Of a stretch of DNA of 64,000 nt, positions 1-7,913 are shown one piece after another. The notes beneath the pieces were generated by a model, which was given only the letters and a program-made list of their open reading frames with translations, was not told the DNA's origin and made no database searches. Numbering within the stretch: position 1 is the first letter of the stretch; each line of letters starts with the position of its first letter. A program made the position numbers and the translations under genes. Location: contig QFMX01000009.1 of the NCBI GenBank assembly GCA_003240625.1, positions 62,001-126,000 of the forward strand, in the 5' to 3' direction. This stretch comes from Sphingomonas taxi. Lineage in GTDB: Bacteria > Pseudomonadota > Alphaproteobacteria > Sphingomonadales > Sphingomonadaceae.

Positions 1-497
1 GCGTGAACGCAGACGGCCTGCTCGACGTCGGCGCCGAGATTTCGGCCGACCACTACGTCGCAGGCCAGATCGTCGATATCCAGGGCAAGACCCAGGGTAA
101 GGGCTTCCAGGGCGGCATGAAGCGTTGGGGCTTCGGCGGTCTGCGGGCAACCCACGGCGTGTCGGTCTCGCACCGTTCGCTGGGTTCGACCGGTCAGCGC
201 CAGGATCCGGGCAAGGTCTTCAAGAACAAGAAGATGGCCGGCCACATGGGCGACAAGTATCGCACCCAGCAGAACCTCGAGATCGTATCGACGGATGTCG
301 AGCGTGGTCTCCTGTTCGTCAAGGGTTCGGTTCCTGGCTCCAAGGGCGGCTGGCTCTTCGTCAAGGACTCGGTGAAGGTCGCGCGCCACGCCGACGCACC
401 GTTCCCCGCCGGTCTCAAGACCGCAAACAGCAACACCGCAGCAGACACGCCGGCCGAAACGACCGACGCACCTGCAGCCGACGGCCAGGAGGGCTGA
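1..497 (+). CDS. rplC: 50S ribosomal protein L3, 5' end missing
   Basis: L3 binds 23S rRNA near the peptidyl transferase centre and starts assembly of the large subunit. The window opens inside the gene, so the N-terminal part and true start are missing; the GTG at base 3 is only an internal codon. The visible part has the L3 core segments KGFQGGMKRWGF and DPGKVFKNKKMAGHMG. After the last conserved part (about GWLFVKDSVKVA) there is an Ala/Thr/Asp/Glu-rich acidic tail of about 35 residues, typical of alphaproteobacterial L3. The gene ends 2 bases before rplD in the S10 operon. Confidence 0.97.
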   Translation, partial: VNADGLLDVGAEISADHYVAGQIVDIQGKTQGKGFQGGMKRWGFGGLRATHGVSVSHRSLGSTGQRQDPGKVFKNKKMAGHMGDKYRTQQNLEIVSTDVERGLLFVKGSVPGSKGGWLFVKDSVKVARHADAPFPAGLKTANSNTAADTPAETTDAPAADGQEG

Positions 498-499
498 GC

Positions 500-1126
500 G
501 TGAAGATCAAGGTTTCATCTTTCGCCGGCACTGACGCAGCGGACATCGAGCTCAACGACGAGGTCTTCGGCCTCGATCCGCGCGCCGACATCCTGCACCG
601 TGTCGTCACCTGGCAGCTCGAGAAGCGTCGCGAGACGGCTCGTGGCACCCGTGAGCGCGCAGACGTCGCACGCACCGGCAAGAAGTTCGGTCGCCAGAAG
701 GGCGGCGGTACGGCTCGTCACGGCGATCGTCGCGCACCTGTGTTCATCGGTGGTGGTAAGGCACACGGCGCGCGCGTCCGTGACTTCAACCCGTCGCTGA
801 ACAAGAAGGTTCGCGCTCTTGGCCTGCGGATGGCTCTCAGCAGCCACGCCAAGGCGGGTTCGCTGGTCATCATGGACAGCCTGGCTGTCGAGGGTGGCAA
901 GACCAAGACGCTGCAGGGCGATCTCGCAAAGCTCGGCTTCGGCAAGCGTGCGCTCGTCATCGACGGCGACATGGTCGACACCAGCTTCGCATTCGCTGCG
1001 GGCAACCTGTACGAAGTGAACGTGATGCCGGCTGCCGGCGCGAACGTTTACGACATCCTGAAGCATGACACGCTGGTGCTGACGCGCGCCGCTGTCGAAA
1101 AGCTGGAGGCGCGCTTCCATGGCTAA
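500..1126 (+). CDS. rplD: 50S ribosomal protein L4
   Basis: L4 contributes to the peptide exit tunnel and in gammaproteobacteria also represses the S10 operon. The 208-aa product has the family core: the GTRERADVARTGKKFGRQKG loop segment followed by GTARHGD and KKVRALGLRMALSS. The GTG at 500 is chosen because it lies 2 bases after the rplC stop and gives the usual MKIKV start. An open frame continues upstream to 125, but that part is an out-of-frame shadow of rplC. The end overlaps rplW by 8 bases, suggesting coupled translation. Confidence 0.96.
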   Translation: MKIKVSSFAGTDAADIELNDEVFGLDPRADILHRVVTWQLEKRRETARGTRERADVARTGKKFGRQKGGGTARHGDRRAPVFIGGGKAHGARVRDFNPSLNKKVRALGLRMALSSHAKAGSLVIMDSLAVEGGKTKTLQGDLAKLGFGKRALVIDGDMVDTSFAFAAGNLYEVNVMPAAGANVYDILKHDTLVLTRAAVEKLEARFHG

Positions 1127-1433
1127 GAAGCAGAAGGCGGGCATCGATAATCGTCATTACGACGTTATCCTGGCACCGCACATCACCGAGAAGACGACGA
1201 CCCTGTCGGAGCACAACGCGGTGGTGTTCAAGGTGTCCAACGACGCCACGAAGCCCGAGATCAAGGCGGCCGTCGAGGCGCTGTTCGACGTGAACGTCGT
1301 CGGCGTGAATACGCTCGTCCAGAAGGGCAAGACCAAGAAGTGGAAGGGCACGAACTACTCGCGCTCGGACATGAAAAAGGCAATCGTGACGTTGAAGGAC
1401 GGTCAGTCCATCGACGTGACGACGGGGATCTGA
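1119..1433 (+). CDS. rplW: 50S ribosomal protein L23
   Basis: L23 sits at the exit of the peptide tunnel, where trigger factor and SRP dock. The 104-aa product has the family signature: YDVILAPHITEKTT near the N terminus, then NAVVFKVSNDATKPEIKAAV and LVQKGKTKKWKG. Length is normal. It starts inside the last codons of rplD and ends 4 bases before rplB, so it belongs to the same transcript. Confidence 0.97.
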   Translation: MAKKQKAGIDNRHYDVILAPHITEKTTTLSEHNAVVFKVSNDATKPEIKAAVEALFDVNVVGVNTLVQKGKTKKWKGTNYSRSDMKKAIVTLKDGQSIDVTTGI

Positions 1434-1437
1434 GGCC

Positions 1438-2277
1438 ATGGCACTCAAGCATTATAATCCGACATCGCCGGCACGCCGCGGTCTCATCCTGGTCGACAAG
1501 TCGTCGCTCTGGAAGGGTCGCCCCGTAAAGGCGCTGACCGAAGGTAAGCACAAGACCGGCGGTCGTAACAACAAGGGCCATGTGACCTCGCGCGGCATCG
1601 CCGGCGGTCACAAGCAGAAGTACCGCTACATCGACTTCAAGCGTCGCAAGTGGGACGTCGAAGGCACCGTCGAGCGGATCGAGTATGATCCCAACCGCAC
1701 CGCGTTCATCGCCCTGGTCAAGTACCCGGACGAGGAACTCGCCTACATCCTGGCGCCACAGCGTCTGGCCGTCGGCGACAAGGTCCTCGCGGCCAAGAAG
1801 ACCGACGTGAAGCCAGGCAATGCCATGGAACTCGGTCAGATGCCGGTCGGCACCATCGTCCACAACGTGGAGATGAAACCGATGAAGGGTGGCCAGATCG
1901 CCCGTTCGGCCGGCACGTATGTGCAGGTCGTCGGTCGCGACAAGGGCATGGTGATGGTCCGCCTCAACTCGGGCGAGCAGCGCTACATCCGTAGCGATTG
2001 CATGGCGACGGTTGGCGCGGTCTCGAACCCCGACAACCAGAACCAGAACCTGGGCAAGGCAGGCCGTTCGCGCTGGATGGGCATCCGTCCTCTGACGCGC
2101 GGCGTCGCCAAGAACCCGGTCGACCATCCGCACGGCGGTGGTGAAGGCCGTACCTCGGGTGGCCGTCATCCGGTTACGCCTTGGGGCAAGCCGACAAAGG
2201 GTGCGCGCACGCGTCATAACAAGTCGACCGACAAGATGATCATCCGGTCGCGTCATTCGACGAAGAGGAAGGGCTAA
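1438..2277 (+). CDS. rplB: 50S ribosomal protein L2
   Basis: L2 is a primary 23S rRNA binder needed for subunit association and peptidyl transferase activity. The 279-aa product matches the family in length. It shows the starting segment MALKHYNPTSPARRGL, the GGRNNKGHVTSRGIAGGHKQ segment, and the highly conserved C-terminal NPVDHPHGGGEGR motif with the key histidine. The stop is 1 base before the rpsS start. Confidence 0.98.
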   Translation: MALKHYNPTSPARRGLILVDKSSLWKGRPVKALTEGKHKTGGRNNKGHVTSRGIAGGHKQKYRYIDFKRRKWDVEGTVERIEYDPNRTAFIALVKYPDEELAYILAPQRLAVGDKVLAAKKTDVKPGNAMELGQMPVGTIVHNVEMKPMKGGQIARSAGTYVQVVGRDKGMVMVRLNSGEQRYIRSDCMATVGAVSNPDNQNQNLGKAGRSRWMGIRPLTRGVAKNPVDHPHGGGEGRTSGGRHPVTPWGKPTKGARTRHNKSTDKMIIRSRHSTKRKG

Positions 2278-2278
2278 C

Positions 2279-2554
2279 ATGGCTCGTTCAGTCTGGAAGG
2301 GGCCCTTCGTGGACCTTCATCTGCTCAAGAAGGCAGAAACCGCCCAGGACACCAACGCGCGTTCGCCGATCAAGACCTGGTCGCGCCGCTCTACGATCCT
2401 GCCGTCGTTCGTGGGTCTCACGTTCAACGTCTATAACGGCCGCAAGTTCGTGCCCGTCTCGGTCAACGAAGACATGGTCGGCATGAAGCTCGGTGAGTTC
2501 GCGCCTACGCGCTACTTCCCCGGCCACTCCGCCGACAAGAAGGGCAAGCGCTGA
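2279..2554 (+). CDS. rpsS: 30S ribosomal protein S19
   Basis: S19 forms a complex with S13 in the head of the small subunit. The 91-aa product begins MARSVWKGPFVDLHLLKK and carries the conserved TWSRRSTILPSFVG and KLGEFAPTRYFPGHSADKK segments. Its last base is also the first base of the rplV start codon (TGATG), so the two are probably translationally coupled. Confidence 0.97.
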   Translation: MARSVWKGPFVDLHLLKKAETAQDTNARSPIKTWSRRSTILPSFVGLTFNVYNGRKFVPVSVNEDMVGMKLGEFAPTRYFPGHSADKKGKR

Positions 2555-2931
2555 TGTCTAAGCAAGTCAGCCCGCGCAAGGTCGCGGACAACGAGGCGCT
2601 TTCGGTCGGTACGCAGATCCGTGGTTCCGCGCAGAAGCTCGGCCTCGTGGCTGCGCTGATCCGTGGCAAGAAGGTCGGCGATGCGATGAACATCCTCGCC
2701 TTCTCGACCAAGGGCATGGCGATCGAAGCGCGCAAGGTGCTGGCCTCGGCCATCGCCAACGCCGAGAACAACCATAACCTCGACGTCGACGCACTCGTCG
2801 TCGCCGAGGCTTCGGTCGGCAAGTCGATCACGATGAAGCGCTTCGCTACCCGCGGCCGCGGCAAGTCGACCCGCATCCTCAAGCCATTCAGCCGTCTGCG
2901 CATCGTCGTGCGCGAGCAGGAAGAAGCATAA
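2554..2931 (+). CDS. rplV: 50S ribosomal protein L22
   Basis: L22 lines the peptide exit tunnel, where it forms the constriction with L4. The 125-aa product has the family core: KLGLVAALIRGKKVGDA, ARKVLASAIANAENNHNLD and the C-terminal RGRGKSTRILKPFSRLRIVV. A short leader of about 12 residues precedes the core, as in other alphaproteobacteria. It shares one base with both neighbours (rpsS and rpsC). Confidence 0.97.
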   Translation: MSKQVSPRKVADNEALSVGTQIRGSAQKLGLVAALIRGKKVGDAMNILAFSTKGMAIEARKVLASAIANAENNHNLDVDALVVAEASVGKSITMKRFATRGRGKSTRILKPFSRLRIVVREQEEA

Positions 2932-3638
2932 TGGGTCAGAAGAGCAACCCCATCGGTCTGCGTCTGCAGATCAACCGTACCTGGGATAGCCGCTGGTACG
3001 CCGAAGGTGCCGACTATGGTCGGCTCCTGCTCGAGGATCTCAAGATCCGCGCATTCATCATGAAGACGCTGCCGCAGGCTGCGATCTCCAAGGTGGTCAT
3101 CGAGCGTCCGGCCAAGCTGGCCCGCATCTCCATCTTCGCTGCACGCCCCGGCGTGATCATCGGCAAGAAGGGTGCGGACATCGAGAAGCTGCGTTCGACG
3201 ATCGGCAAGATGACGTCGTCGACCGTGTCGCTGAACATCGTCGAGATCCGCAAGCCGGAAGTCGATGCGCGTCTCGTCGCGCAGGGCATCGCCGATCAGC
3301 TCGAGCGTCGTATCGCCTTCCGTCGCGCTATGAAGCGTGCGGTCCAGTCGGCGATGCGTCTCGGTGCCGAGGGCATCCGGGTGAATTGCGGTGGCCGTCT
3401 TGGCGGCGCCGAGATCGCACGGTCGGAAAGCTATCGTGAGGGTCGGGTTCCGTTGCACACGCTGCGCGCGAACATCGATTATGCCGAGGCTACGGCGCAC
3501 ACGTCTTATGGCGTTTGCGGCGTGAAGGTCTGGGTCTTCAAGGGCGAGATTCTCGGCAACGATCCGACGTCGTACGACCGCATCATGATGGAGGCTCAGA
3601 CCTCCGGCGTGCGGCCGCAGCGCGACGATCGTCGCTAA
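2931..3638 (+). CDS. rpsC: 30S ribosomal protein S3
   Basis: S3 is at the mRNA entry channel and takes part in helicase activity of the ribosome. The 235-aa product starts MGQKSNPIGLRL and has a type-2 KH domain with RPGVIIGKKGADIEKLR. The C-terminal domain carries GAEIARSESYREGRVPLHTLRA, here cited as its pieces GAEIARSE and GRVPLHTLRANIDYA. Length is normal. It follows rplV with a one-base overlap. Confidence 0.97.
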   Translation: MGQKSNPIGLRLQINRTWDSRWYAEGADYGRLLLEDLKIRAFIMKTLPQAAISKVVIERPAKLARISIFAARPGVIIGKKGADIEKLRSTIGKMTSSTVSLNIVEIRKPEVDARLVAQGIADQLERRIAFRRAMKRAVQSAMRLGAEGIRVNCGGRLGGAEIARSESYREGRVPLHTLRANIDYAEATAHTSYGVCGVKVWVFKGEILGNDPTSYDRIMMEAQTSGVRPQRDDRR

Positions 3639-3653
3639 GGGGCAGGAACAGAC

Positions 3654-4088
3654 ATGCTGCAACCAAAAAAGACCAAGTTCCGGAAGGCCTTCAAGGGCAA
3701 GATTTCGGGCGACGCCAAGAGTGGCTTCTCGCTCAATTTCGGCTCCTACGGCCTAAAGGCGATGGAACCCGACCGGATCACCGCACGCCAGATCGAGGCG
3801 GCTCGCCGCGCGATCACGCGTCACATGAAGCGCCAGGGGCGTTTGTGGATCCGCATTTTCCCAGACCTTCCGGTCTCGGGAAAGCCAGCCGAAGTCCGCA
3901 TGGGTAAGGGCAAGGGCGCGCCGGAATATTGGGCCGCTCGCGTCAAGCCGGGTCGGATCCTGTTCGAGCTCGACGGCGTCGACGGCAAGATCGCCGCCGA
4001 GGCGTTCGAGCGGGCGGCCATGAAGCTGCCGATCAAGGTAAAGGTCGTTGCCCGCCTGGGTGACACCTCGCATCTGGGAGGCGAGTAA
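3654..4088 (+). CDS. rplP: 50S ribosomal protein L16
   Basis: L16 is a late-assembling protein near the A-site tRNA. The 144-aa product starts MLQPKKTKFRKAFKGKI and has the family motifs ARQIEAARRAITRHMKRQG, VRMGKGKGAPEYW and AMKLPIKVKVV. The ATG at 3654 has an AGGAACAG purine stretch upstream. It ends 4 bases before rpmC. Confidence 0.97.
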   Translation: MLQPKKTKFRKAFKGKISGDAKSGFSLNFGSYGLKAMEPDRITARQIEAARRAITRHMKRQGRLWIRIFPDLPVSGKPAEVRMGKGKGAPEYWAARVKPGRILFELDGVDGKIAAEAFERAAMKLPIKVKVVARLGDTSHLGGE

Positions 4089-4092
4089 GATC

Positions 4093-4299
4093 ATGGCTCG
4101 TATCGACGACATGAAGACCAAGAGCGACGACCAGCTGTCGGAGTCGCTCGGCGAACTGAAGCGCGAGCAGTTCAACCTGCGCTTCCAGGCCGCCACGAAC
4201 CAGCTCGAAAAGCCGAGCCGCGTTCGTGAGGTCCGCCGCGACATCGCTCGCATCAAGACCCTGCAGGCTCAGCGCACCAGCGCTGAAGCCGCGAAGTAA
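4093..4299 (+). CDS. rpmC: 50S ribosomal protein L29
   Basis: L29 lies by the exit tunnel next to L23 and helps dock trigger factor. The 68-aa product shows the helical family pattern: SDDQLSESLGELKREQFNLRF and RVREVRRDIARIKT (shown as its two helices). The ATG at 4093 is preferred over the in-frame one at 4048, which lies inside rplP. A second in-frame ATG at 4111 would remove six residues. It lies 4 bases after rplP. Confidence 0.95.
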   Translation: MARIDDMKTKSDDQLSESLGELKREQFNLRFQAATNQLEKPSRVREVRRDIARIKTLQAQRTSAEAAK

Positions 4300-4309
4300 G
4301 GAACACATC

Positions 4310-4582
4310 ATGCCGAAGCGCGTGCTGACCGGTCTGGTCGTGTCCGACAAGGGCGACAAGACGGTGGTCGTGAACGTCGAGCGTAAGGTGAAGCACCCGC
4401 TCTACGGGAAGATCATCCGTCGCTCGAAGAAGTATCATGCTCATGACGAGAGCAACGAGTTCAAGCAGGGCGAGACCGTGCGGATCGAAGAGACCGCACC
4501 AATCTCCAAGCTGAAGACCTGGAAGGTGATCGAGCGGGTCAACACCCACGCGACGCCGGAGCGGGCTTCGGCCGAGGGCTGA
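4310..4582 (+). CDS. rpsQ: 30S ribosomal protein S17
   Basis: S17 is a primary 16S rRNA-binding protein with an OB fold. The 90-aa product begins MPKRVLTGLVVSDKGDKTVV and has VKHPLYGKIIRRSKKYHAHD and the GETVRIEETAPISKLKTWKV segment. The ATG at 4310 has AAGGAAC upstream; the open frame before it (from 4226) overlaps rpmC in another frame. This is the last gene before a 267-base intergenic stretch that holds a palindromic repeat. Confidence 0.96.
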   Translation: MPKRVLTGLVVSDKGDKTVVVNVERKVKHPLYGKIIRRSKKYHAHDESNEFKQGETVRIEETAPISKLKTWKVIERVNTHATPERASAEG

Positions 4583-4602
4583 ACTGGTACGCTCCAAACC
4601 CT

Positions 4603-4683
4603 GTCATCCCAGCGAACGCTGGGATCTCGTGGTGAGGGGCGATCGGCTCGAACAGGGATACCCCAGCTTTCGCTGGGGTGACG
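4603..4683. repeat. Palindromic repeat (GTCATCCC class) inside the S10-spc cluster
   Basis: The left arm is a small hairpin, CATCCCAGCGAACGCTGGGA, and the right arm is CCCCAGCTTTCGCTGGGG followed by TGACGG. The arms are also complementary to each other, so the whole unit can fold into one long stem. It shares its ends (GTCATCCC / GGGGTGACGG) with the repeats at 12091 and 47989. It fills much of the 267-base gap between rpsQ and rplN; no gene is seen in the gap. Confidence 0.8.
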
Positions 4684-4699
4684 GGTTTGAGTTAGGAGG

Positions 4700-4730
4700 G
4701 CAGGGGGGAAACCTCCTGCGCTCTTGTTTT
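4700..4730 (+). terminator. Weak intrinsic terminator or attenuator before rplN
   Basis: GCAGGGGG and CCTCCTGC can form an 8-bp stem with one G-U pair around a short GAAA-type loop. The T-rich tail GCTCTTGTTTT follows. It lies between the repeat and rplN. The stem is imperfect and the T tract is interrupted, so it may only attenuate. Confidence 0.35.
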
Positions 4731-4849
4731 CGTAAACGGGAACGGCTAAGCGGCCGCTCCTCCCCGTTGCGGTTCGTCCGTGGCGGGGTGATTTTTTAGG
4801 CGGGGTTCGGTCGGTATCGACCCCAGAGACAGAGAAGGGATACGGATCC

Positions 4850-5218
4850 ATGATCCAGATGCAGTCCAATCTCGACGTCGCTGACAACAGCGGCGCGAAG
4901 CGGGTGCAGTGCATCAAGGTGCTTGGGGGTTCCAAGCGTCGTGTTGCAGGCGTTGGCGACATCATCGTCGTCAGCATTAAGGAAGCGCAGCCACGTGGCC
5001 GTGTGAAGAAGGGCGACGTTCACCGCGCGGTGATCGTGCGTACCGCCAAGGATATCCGCCGTGCAGACGGTACGGTCATCCGCTTCGACGGCAATGCCGC
5101 GGTGCTGGTCAACAAGAACGAGGAGCCGATCGGCACCCGTATCTTCGGCCCAGTCGTTCGCGAGCTGCGCGGCAAGAAGCACATGAAGATCATCAGCCTC
5201 GCGCCGGAGGTGCTGTAA
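4850..5218 (+). CDS. rplN: 50S ribosomal protein L14
   Basis: L14 forms an intersubunit bridge and is the target of the RsfS silencing factor. The 122-aa product starts MIQMQSNLDVADNSGAKRV and carries VKEA-type and RRADGTVIRFDGNAAVLVNK segments, then GTRIFGPVVRELR. It opens the spc part of the cluster, 267 bases after rpsQ, with AGAGAAGGGA as its ribosome-binding region. The last base overlaps the rplX start. Confidence 0.97.
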   Translation: MIQMQSNLDVADNSGAKRVQCIKVLGGSKRRVAGVGDIIVVSIKEAQPRGRVKKGDVHRAVIVRTAKDIRRADGTVIRFDGNAAVLVNKNEEPIGTRIFGPVVRELRGKKHMKIISLAPEVL

Positions 5219-5535
5219 TGGCGTCGCAGCGTATCAAGAAGGGTGACAAGGTCATCGTCCTGTCCGGCAAGGACAAGGGCAAGACCGGTGAAGTCACCGT
5301 CTCCATGCCGAAGACCGACAAGGTCGTCGTATCGGGCGTCAACATCGCCGTGCGCCACACCAAGCCGACTCAGGGCGACCCGCAGGGTGGCCTGATCCGC
5401 AAGGAAGCACCGATGCACGTTTCGAAGGTCGCGCACGTGACCGCCGACGGCAAGCCGACCCGCGTCCGCTTCGAGGAGCAGGACGGCAAGAAGGTCCGCG
5501 TCGCCGTCAAGACCGGGGAGAAGATCAATGGTTGA
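5218..5535 (+). CDS. rplX: 50S ribosomal protein L24
   Basis: L24 is an assembly initiator protein of the large subunit. The 105-aa product has the N-terminal KOW motif, IKKGDKVIVLSGKDKGKTGE, and the conserved GVNIAVRHTKPTQGDPQGG and KEAPMHVSKVA segments. It overlaps rplN by one base and rplE by 8 bases. Confidence 0.97.
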   Translation: MASQRIKKGDKVIVLSGKDKGKTGEVTVSMPKTDKVVVSGVNIAVRHTKPTQGDPQGGLIRKEAPMHVSKVAHVTADGKPTRVRFEEQDGKKVRVAVKTGEKING

Positions 5536-6151
5536 TCAGAACACTGGCGCCGACAAGGCCGGCACCGAGGTCGCCTACACGCCGCGCATGCGGAAGATGT
5601 ACGACGAGACGATCATCAAGGCGATGACCGAGAAGTTCGGCTACAAGAACGTCATGGAGATCCCCCGGATCGACAAGATCGTGCTGAACATGGGCGTCGG
5701 CGAGGCCACGCAGGACAAGAAGAAGGTCGACCAGGCTGCTTCCGAAATGGAGCTGATTGCCGGCCAGAAGCCTGTCGTGACGAAGGCCAAGAAGTCGATC
5801 GCGCAGTTCAAGCTGCGTGAGGGCATGCCGATCGGCGTGAAGGTCACCCTTCGCCGCGAGCGCATGTACGAGTTTCTCGACCGTTTCATCACGATCGCTC
5901 TTCCCCGCGTCCGCGATTTTCGCGGCCTCAACCCGAAGAGCTTCGATGGCCGTGGCAACTATGCCTGCGGTATCAAGGAGCAGATCGTGTTCCCAGAAAT
6001 CAGCTATGACCGGGTCGACAAGGTCCGCGGCATGGATGTGATCGTGACGACGACGGCCAAGACCGACGACGAGGCTCGCGAGCTTCTGCGTCTGTTCGGT
6101 TTCCCGTTCCCGATCGAAGACGACGCTGCCGACGAGAAGAAGGCAGCGTAA
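5528..6151 (+). CDS. rplE: 50S ribosomal protein L5
   Basis: L5 binds 5S rRNA in the central protuberance. The 207-aa product has the family segments NVMEIPRIDKIVLNMGVGEA, TKAKKSIAQFKLREGMPIG and RDFRGLNPKSFDGRGNYACG. It is about 25 residues longer than E. coli L5, with the extra at the N terminus (MVDQNTGADKAG...) and an Asp/Lys/Ala tail. The ATG at 5528 lies within the end of rplX; no nearer start keeps the conserved YTPRM segment as well. Confidence 0.96.
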   Translation: MVDQNTGADKAGTEVAYTPRMRKMYDETIIKAMTEKFGYKNVMEIPRIDKIVLNMGVGEATQDKKKVDQAASEMELIAGQKPVVTKAKKSIAQFKLREGMPIGVKVTLRRERMYEFLDRFITIALPRVRDFRGLNPKSFDGRGNYACGIKEQIVFPEISYDRVDKVRGMDVIVTTTAKTDDEARELLRLFGFPFPIEDDAADEKKAA

Positions 6152-6155
6152 GAGA

Positions 6156-6286
6156 CTCCCTCTCCCCTCGGGGAGAGGGTTGGGGTGAGGGGGAGTGAGT
6201 CTCCCTTACCCCGCCCGAAAACTGGAGGCGTGGTCCTGCTGGGCTGCCCCTCACCCCGACCCTCTCCCCCGAGGGGCAAGGGGGCA
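6156..6286. repeat. Palindromic repeat (CTCTCCCC class) inside the spc cluster
   Basis: The left arm CTCCCTCTCCCCTCGGGGAG, then AGGGTTGGGGTGAGG, is complementary to the right arm CCCCTCACCCCGACCCTCTC followed by CCCCGAGGGG. The inner segment TGCTGGGCTGCCCCTCACCC is also found in the repeat at 21985, so these are copies of one element and not only GC-rich hairpins. It fills the 158-base gap between rplE and rpsN. Confidence 0.85.
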
Positions 6287-6309
6287 GAAGAAAGAAAGAA
6301 CTTAAGTCG

Positions 6310-6615
6310 ATGGCGAAACTGAGTTCAGTCAACAAGAACGAGCGCCGCAAGCGCATGGTCAAGCAGTATGCCCCGAAGTACGCGGCACTGAAGGCGATCG
6401 CAGCGGACAAGACGCTCGACGATGGTGAGCGTCTGATCGCTCGCCTCAAGATGGCGGCACTGCCGCGCAACGCGAACCCGACCCGCATCCGTAACCGGTG
6501 CGAGCTGACCGGTCGCCCGCGCGCCTATTACCGCAAGTTCCGGCTCTGCCGTATTCAGCTGCGCGATCTGGCCAACAAGGGCCTGATCCCCGGCGTCACG
6601 AAGTCGAGCTGGTAA
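6310..6615 (+). CDS. rpsN: 30S ribosomal protein S14 (zinc-free long form)
   Basis: S14 is part of the small-subunit head. The 101-aa length and lack of paired CxxC motifs show the long, zinc-independent form. The C-terminal signature RNRCELTGRPRAYYRKFRLC is present, followed by RIQLRDLANKG. The ATG at 6310 lies shortly after the repeat, so the rplE-rpsN junction is lengthened by that element; only a weak purine-rich region (AAAGAAAGAA) precedes it. Confidence 0.97.
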   Translation: MAKLSSVNKNERRKRMVKQYAPKYAALKAIAADKTLDDGERLIARLKMAALPRNANPTRIRNRCELTGRPRAYYRKFRLCRIQLRDLANKGLIPGVTKSSW

Positions 6616-6625
6616 GGACTAAATC

Positions 6626-7021
6626 ATGGCAGTGACCGATCCCCTGGGTGATTTGCTCACCCGTATCCGTAATGGCCAGCGCGCGAAGAAGGACTCCGTC
6701 CTCACGCCGGCGTCGAAGCTGCGCGTCCGCGTGCTCGACGTTCTGCAGCGCGAAGGCTATATCCGTGGCTATAGCGAAGAGCAGATGGGCCCCGCGGCCG
6801 GCCTTCGCATCGAGCTGAAGTATTTCGAGGGCCAGCCTGCGATCAAGCATGTCGCGCGCGTCTCGAAGCCCGGCCGTCGCGTCTATTCCGGCTCGCAGGA
6901 ACTTCCGCGCGTCCGTAACGGCCTCGGCATCACCATCGTCTCGACGCCCCGCGGCGTGCTTTCGGATTCCGAAGCACGCGAGCAGAACGTCGGCGGCGAA
7001 GTCCTTGCGGAGGTGTTCTGA
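6626..7021 (+). CDS. rpsH: 30S ribosomal protein S8
   Basis: S8 is a primary 16S rRNA binder and, in E. coli, represses the spc operon. The 131-aa product has DPLGDLLTRIRNGQRAKKDS at the N terminus and the conserved SKPGRRVYSGSQELPRVRNG plus LGITIVSTPRGVLSDSEAR segments. It follows rpsN by 10 bases and shares one base with rplF. Confidence 0.97.
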   Translation: MAVTDPLGDLLTRIRNGQRAKKDSVLTPASKLRVRVLDVLQREGYIRGYSEEQMGPAAGLRIELKYFEGQPAIKHVARVSKPGRRVYSGSQELPRVRNGLGITIVSTPRGVLSDSEAREQNVGGEVLAEVF

Positions 7022-7554
7022 TGAGCCGTATTGGTAAGAAGCCGGTCACCGTACCGGCAGGCATCACGCCGACCATCGAGAACAAGCAGCTGACGATGAA
7101 GGGCCCCAAGGGGACCCTCAAGATGCCGCTTCGCGACGAGATCAGCTACACGATCGAAGACGGCGGCATTTCGGTGCAGCCGGCCAACGACACCAAGCGC
7201 GCGCGCGCGTTCTGGGGCATGCAGCGGACCATGGTGCAGAACCTGGTCACTGGCGTGTCGGAAGGCTTCACCAAGAAGCTGCTGATCAACGGCGTCGGCT
7301 ATCGTGCCGCAGCCCAGGGTCGCAACCTCAAGCTGCAGCTCGGCTACAGCCACGACGTCAACATCGACGTGCCGGAGGGGATCGACGTCAAGACCCCCGA
7401 CAACACGACGATCGAGATCTCGGGTACGGACAAGCAGATGGTCGGCCAGCTGGCCGCGGAGATTCGTCAGTGGCGCAAGCCCGAGCCTTACAAGGGCAAG
7501 GGTATCAAGTACGACGGCGAGTTCATCTTCCGCAAGGAAGGGAAGAAGAAGTAA
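7021..7554 (+). CDS. rplF: 50S ribosomal protein L6
   Basis: L6 sits near the factor-binding site of the large subunit. The 177-aa product begins MSRIGKKPVTVPAGI and has the L6 signature PEPYKGKGIKYDGEFIFRKE near the C terminus. Length is normal. It overlaps one base with rpsH and one with rplR. Confidence 0.97.
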   Translation: MSRIGKKPVTVPAGITPTIENKQLTMKGPKGTLKMPLRDEISYTIEDGGISVQPANDTKRARAFWGMQRTMVQNLVTGVSEGFTKKLLINGVGYRAAAQGRNLKLQLGYSHDVNIDVPEGIDVKTPDNTTIEISGTDKQMVGQLAAEIRQWRKPEPYKGKGIKYDGEFIFRKEGKKK

Positions 7555-7910
7555 TGACCAAGGGACTTTCTCTTTTCGCCAAGCGGCGTCGCCGCAACCG
7601 TACCGCGCTCCGCGCACGTGCAGGCACCCGTCCGCGGTTGTCGGTGCATCGCTCGGGCAAGCACATCTACGCCCAGGTGATCGACGATGCCGCCGGCACG
7701 ACGGTCGCATCGGCCTCGACGCTGGAGAAGGACGTGCGCGGCACGTCCGGCGCCAACATCGACGCGGCGACTTCGGTCGGCAAGCGCGTCGCCGAGGCTG
7801 CCAAGGCAGCGGGCGTGACTCAGGTCGTGTTCGATCGCGGCGGCTTCCTCTACCACGGTCGCGTTAAGGCTCTTGCCGATGCCGCGCGCGAAGCCGGATT
7901 GGAGTTCTAA
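7554..7910 (+). CDS. rplR: 50S ribosomal protein L18
   Basis: L18 binds 5S rRNA together with L5. The 118-aa product starts MTKGLSLFAKRRRRNRTALR and has RPRLSVHRSGKHIYAQVIDD and VVFDRGGFLYHGRVKALADA. The ATG at 7554 overlaps the rplF stop by one base; the open frame reaching back to 7470 is a shadow of rplF. Confidence 0.96.
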   Translation: MTKGLSLFAKRRRRNRTALRARAGTRPRLSVHRSGKHIYAQVIDDAAGTTVASASTLEKDVRGTSGANIDAATSVGKRVAEAAKAAGVTQVVFDRGGFLYHGRVKALADAAREAGLEF

Positions 7911-7913
7911 GAC

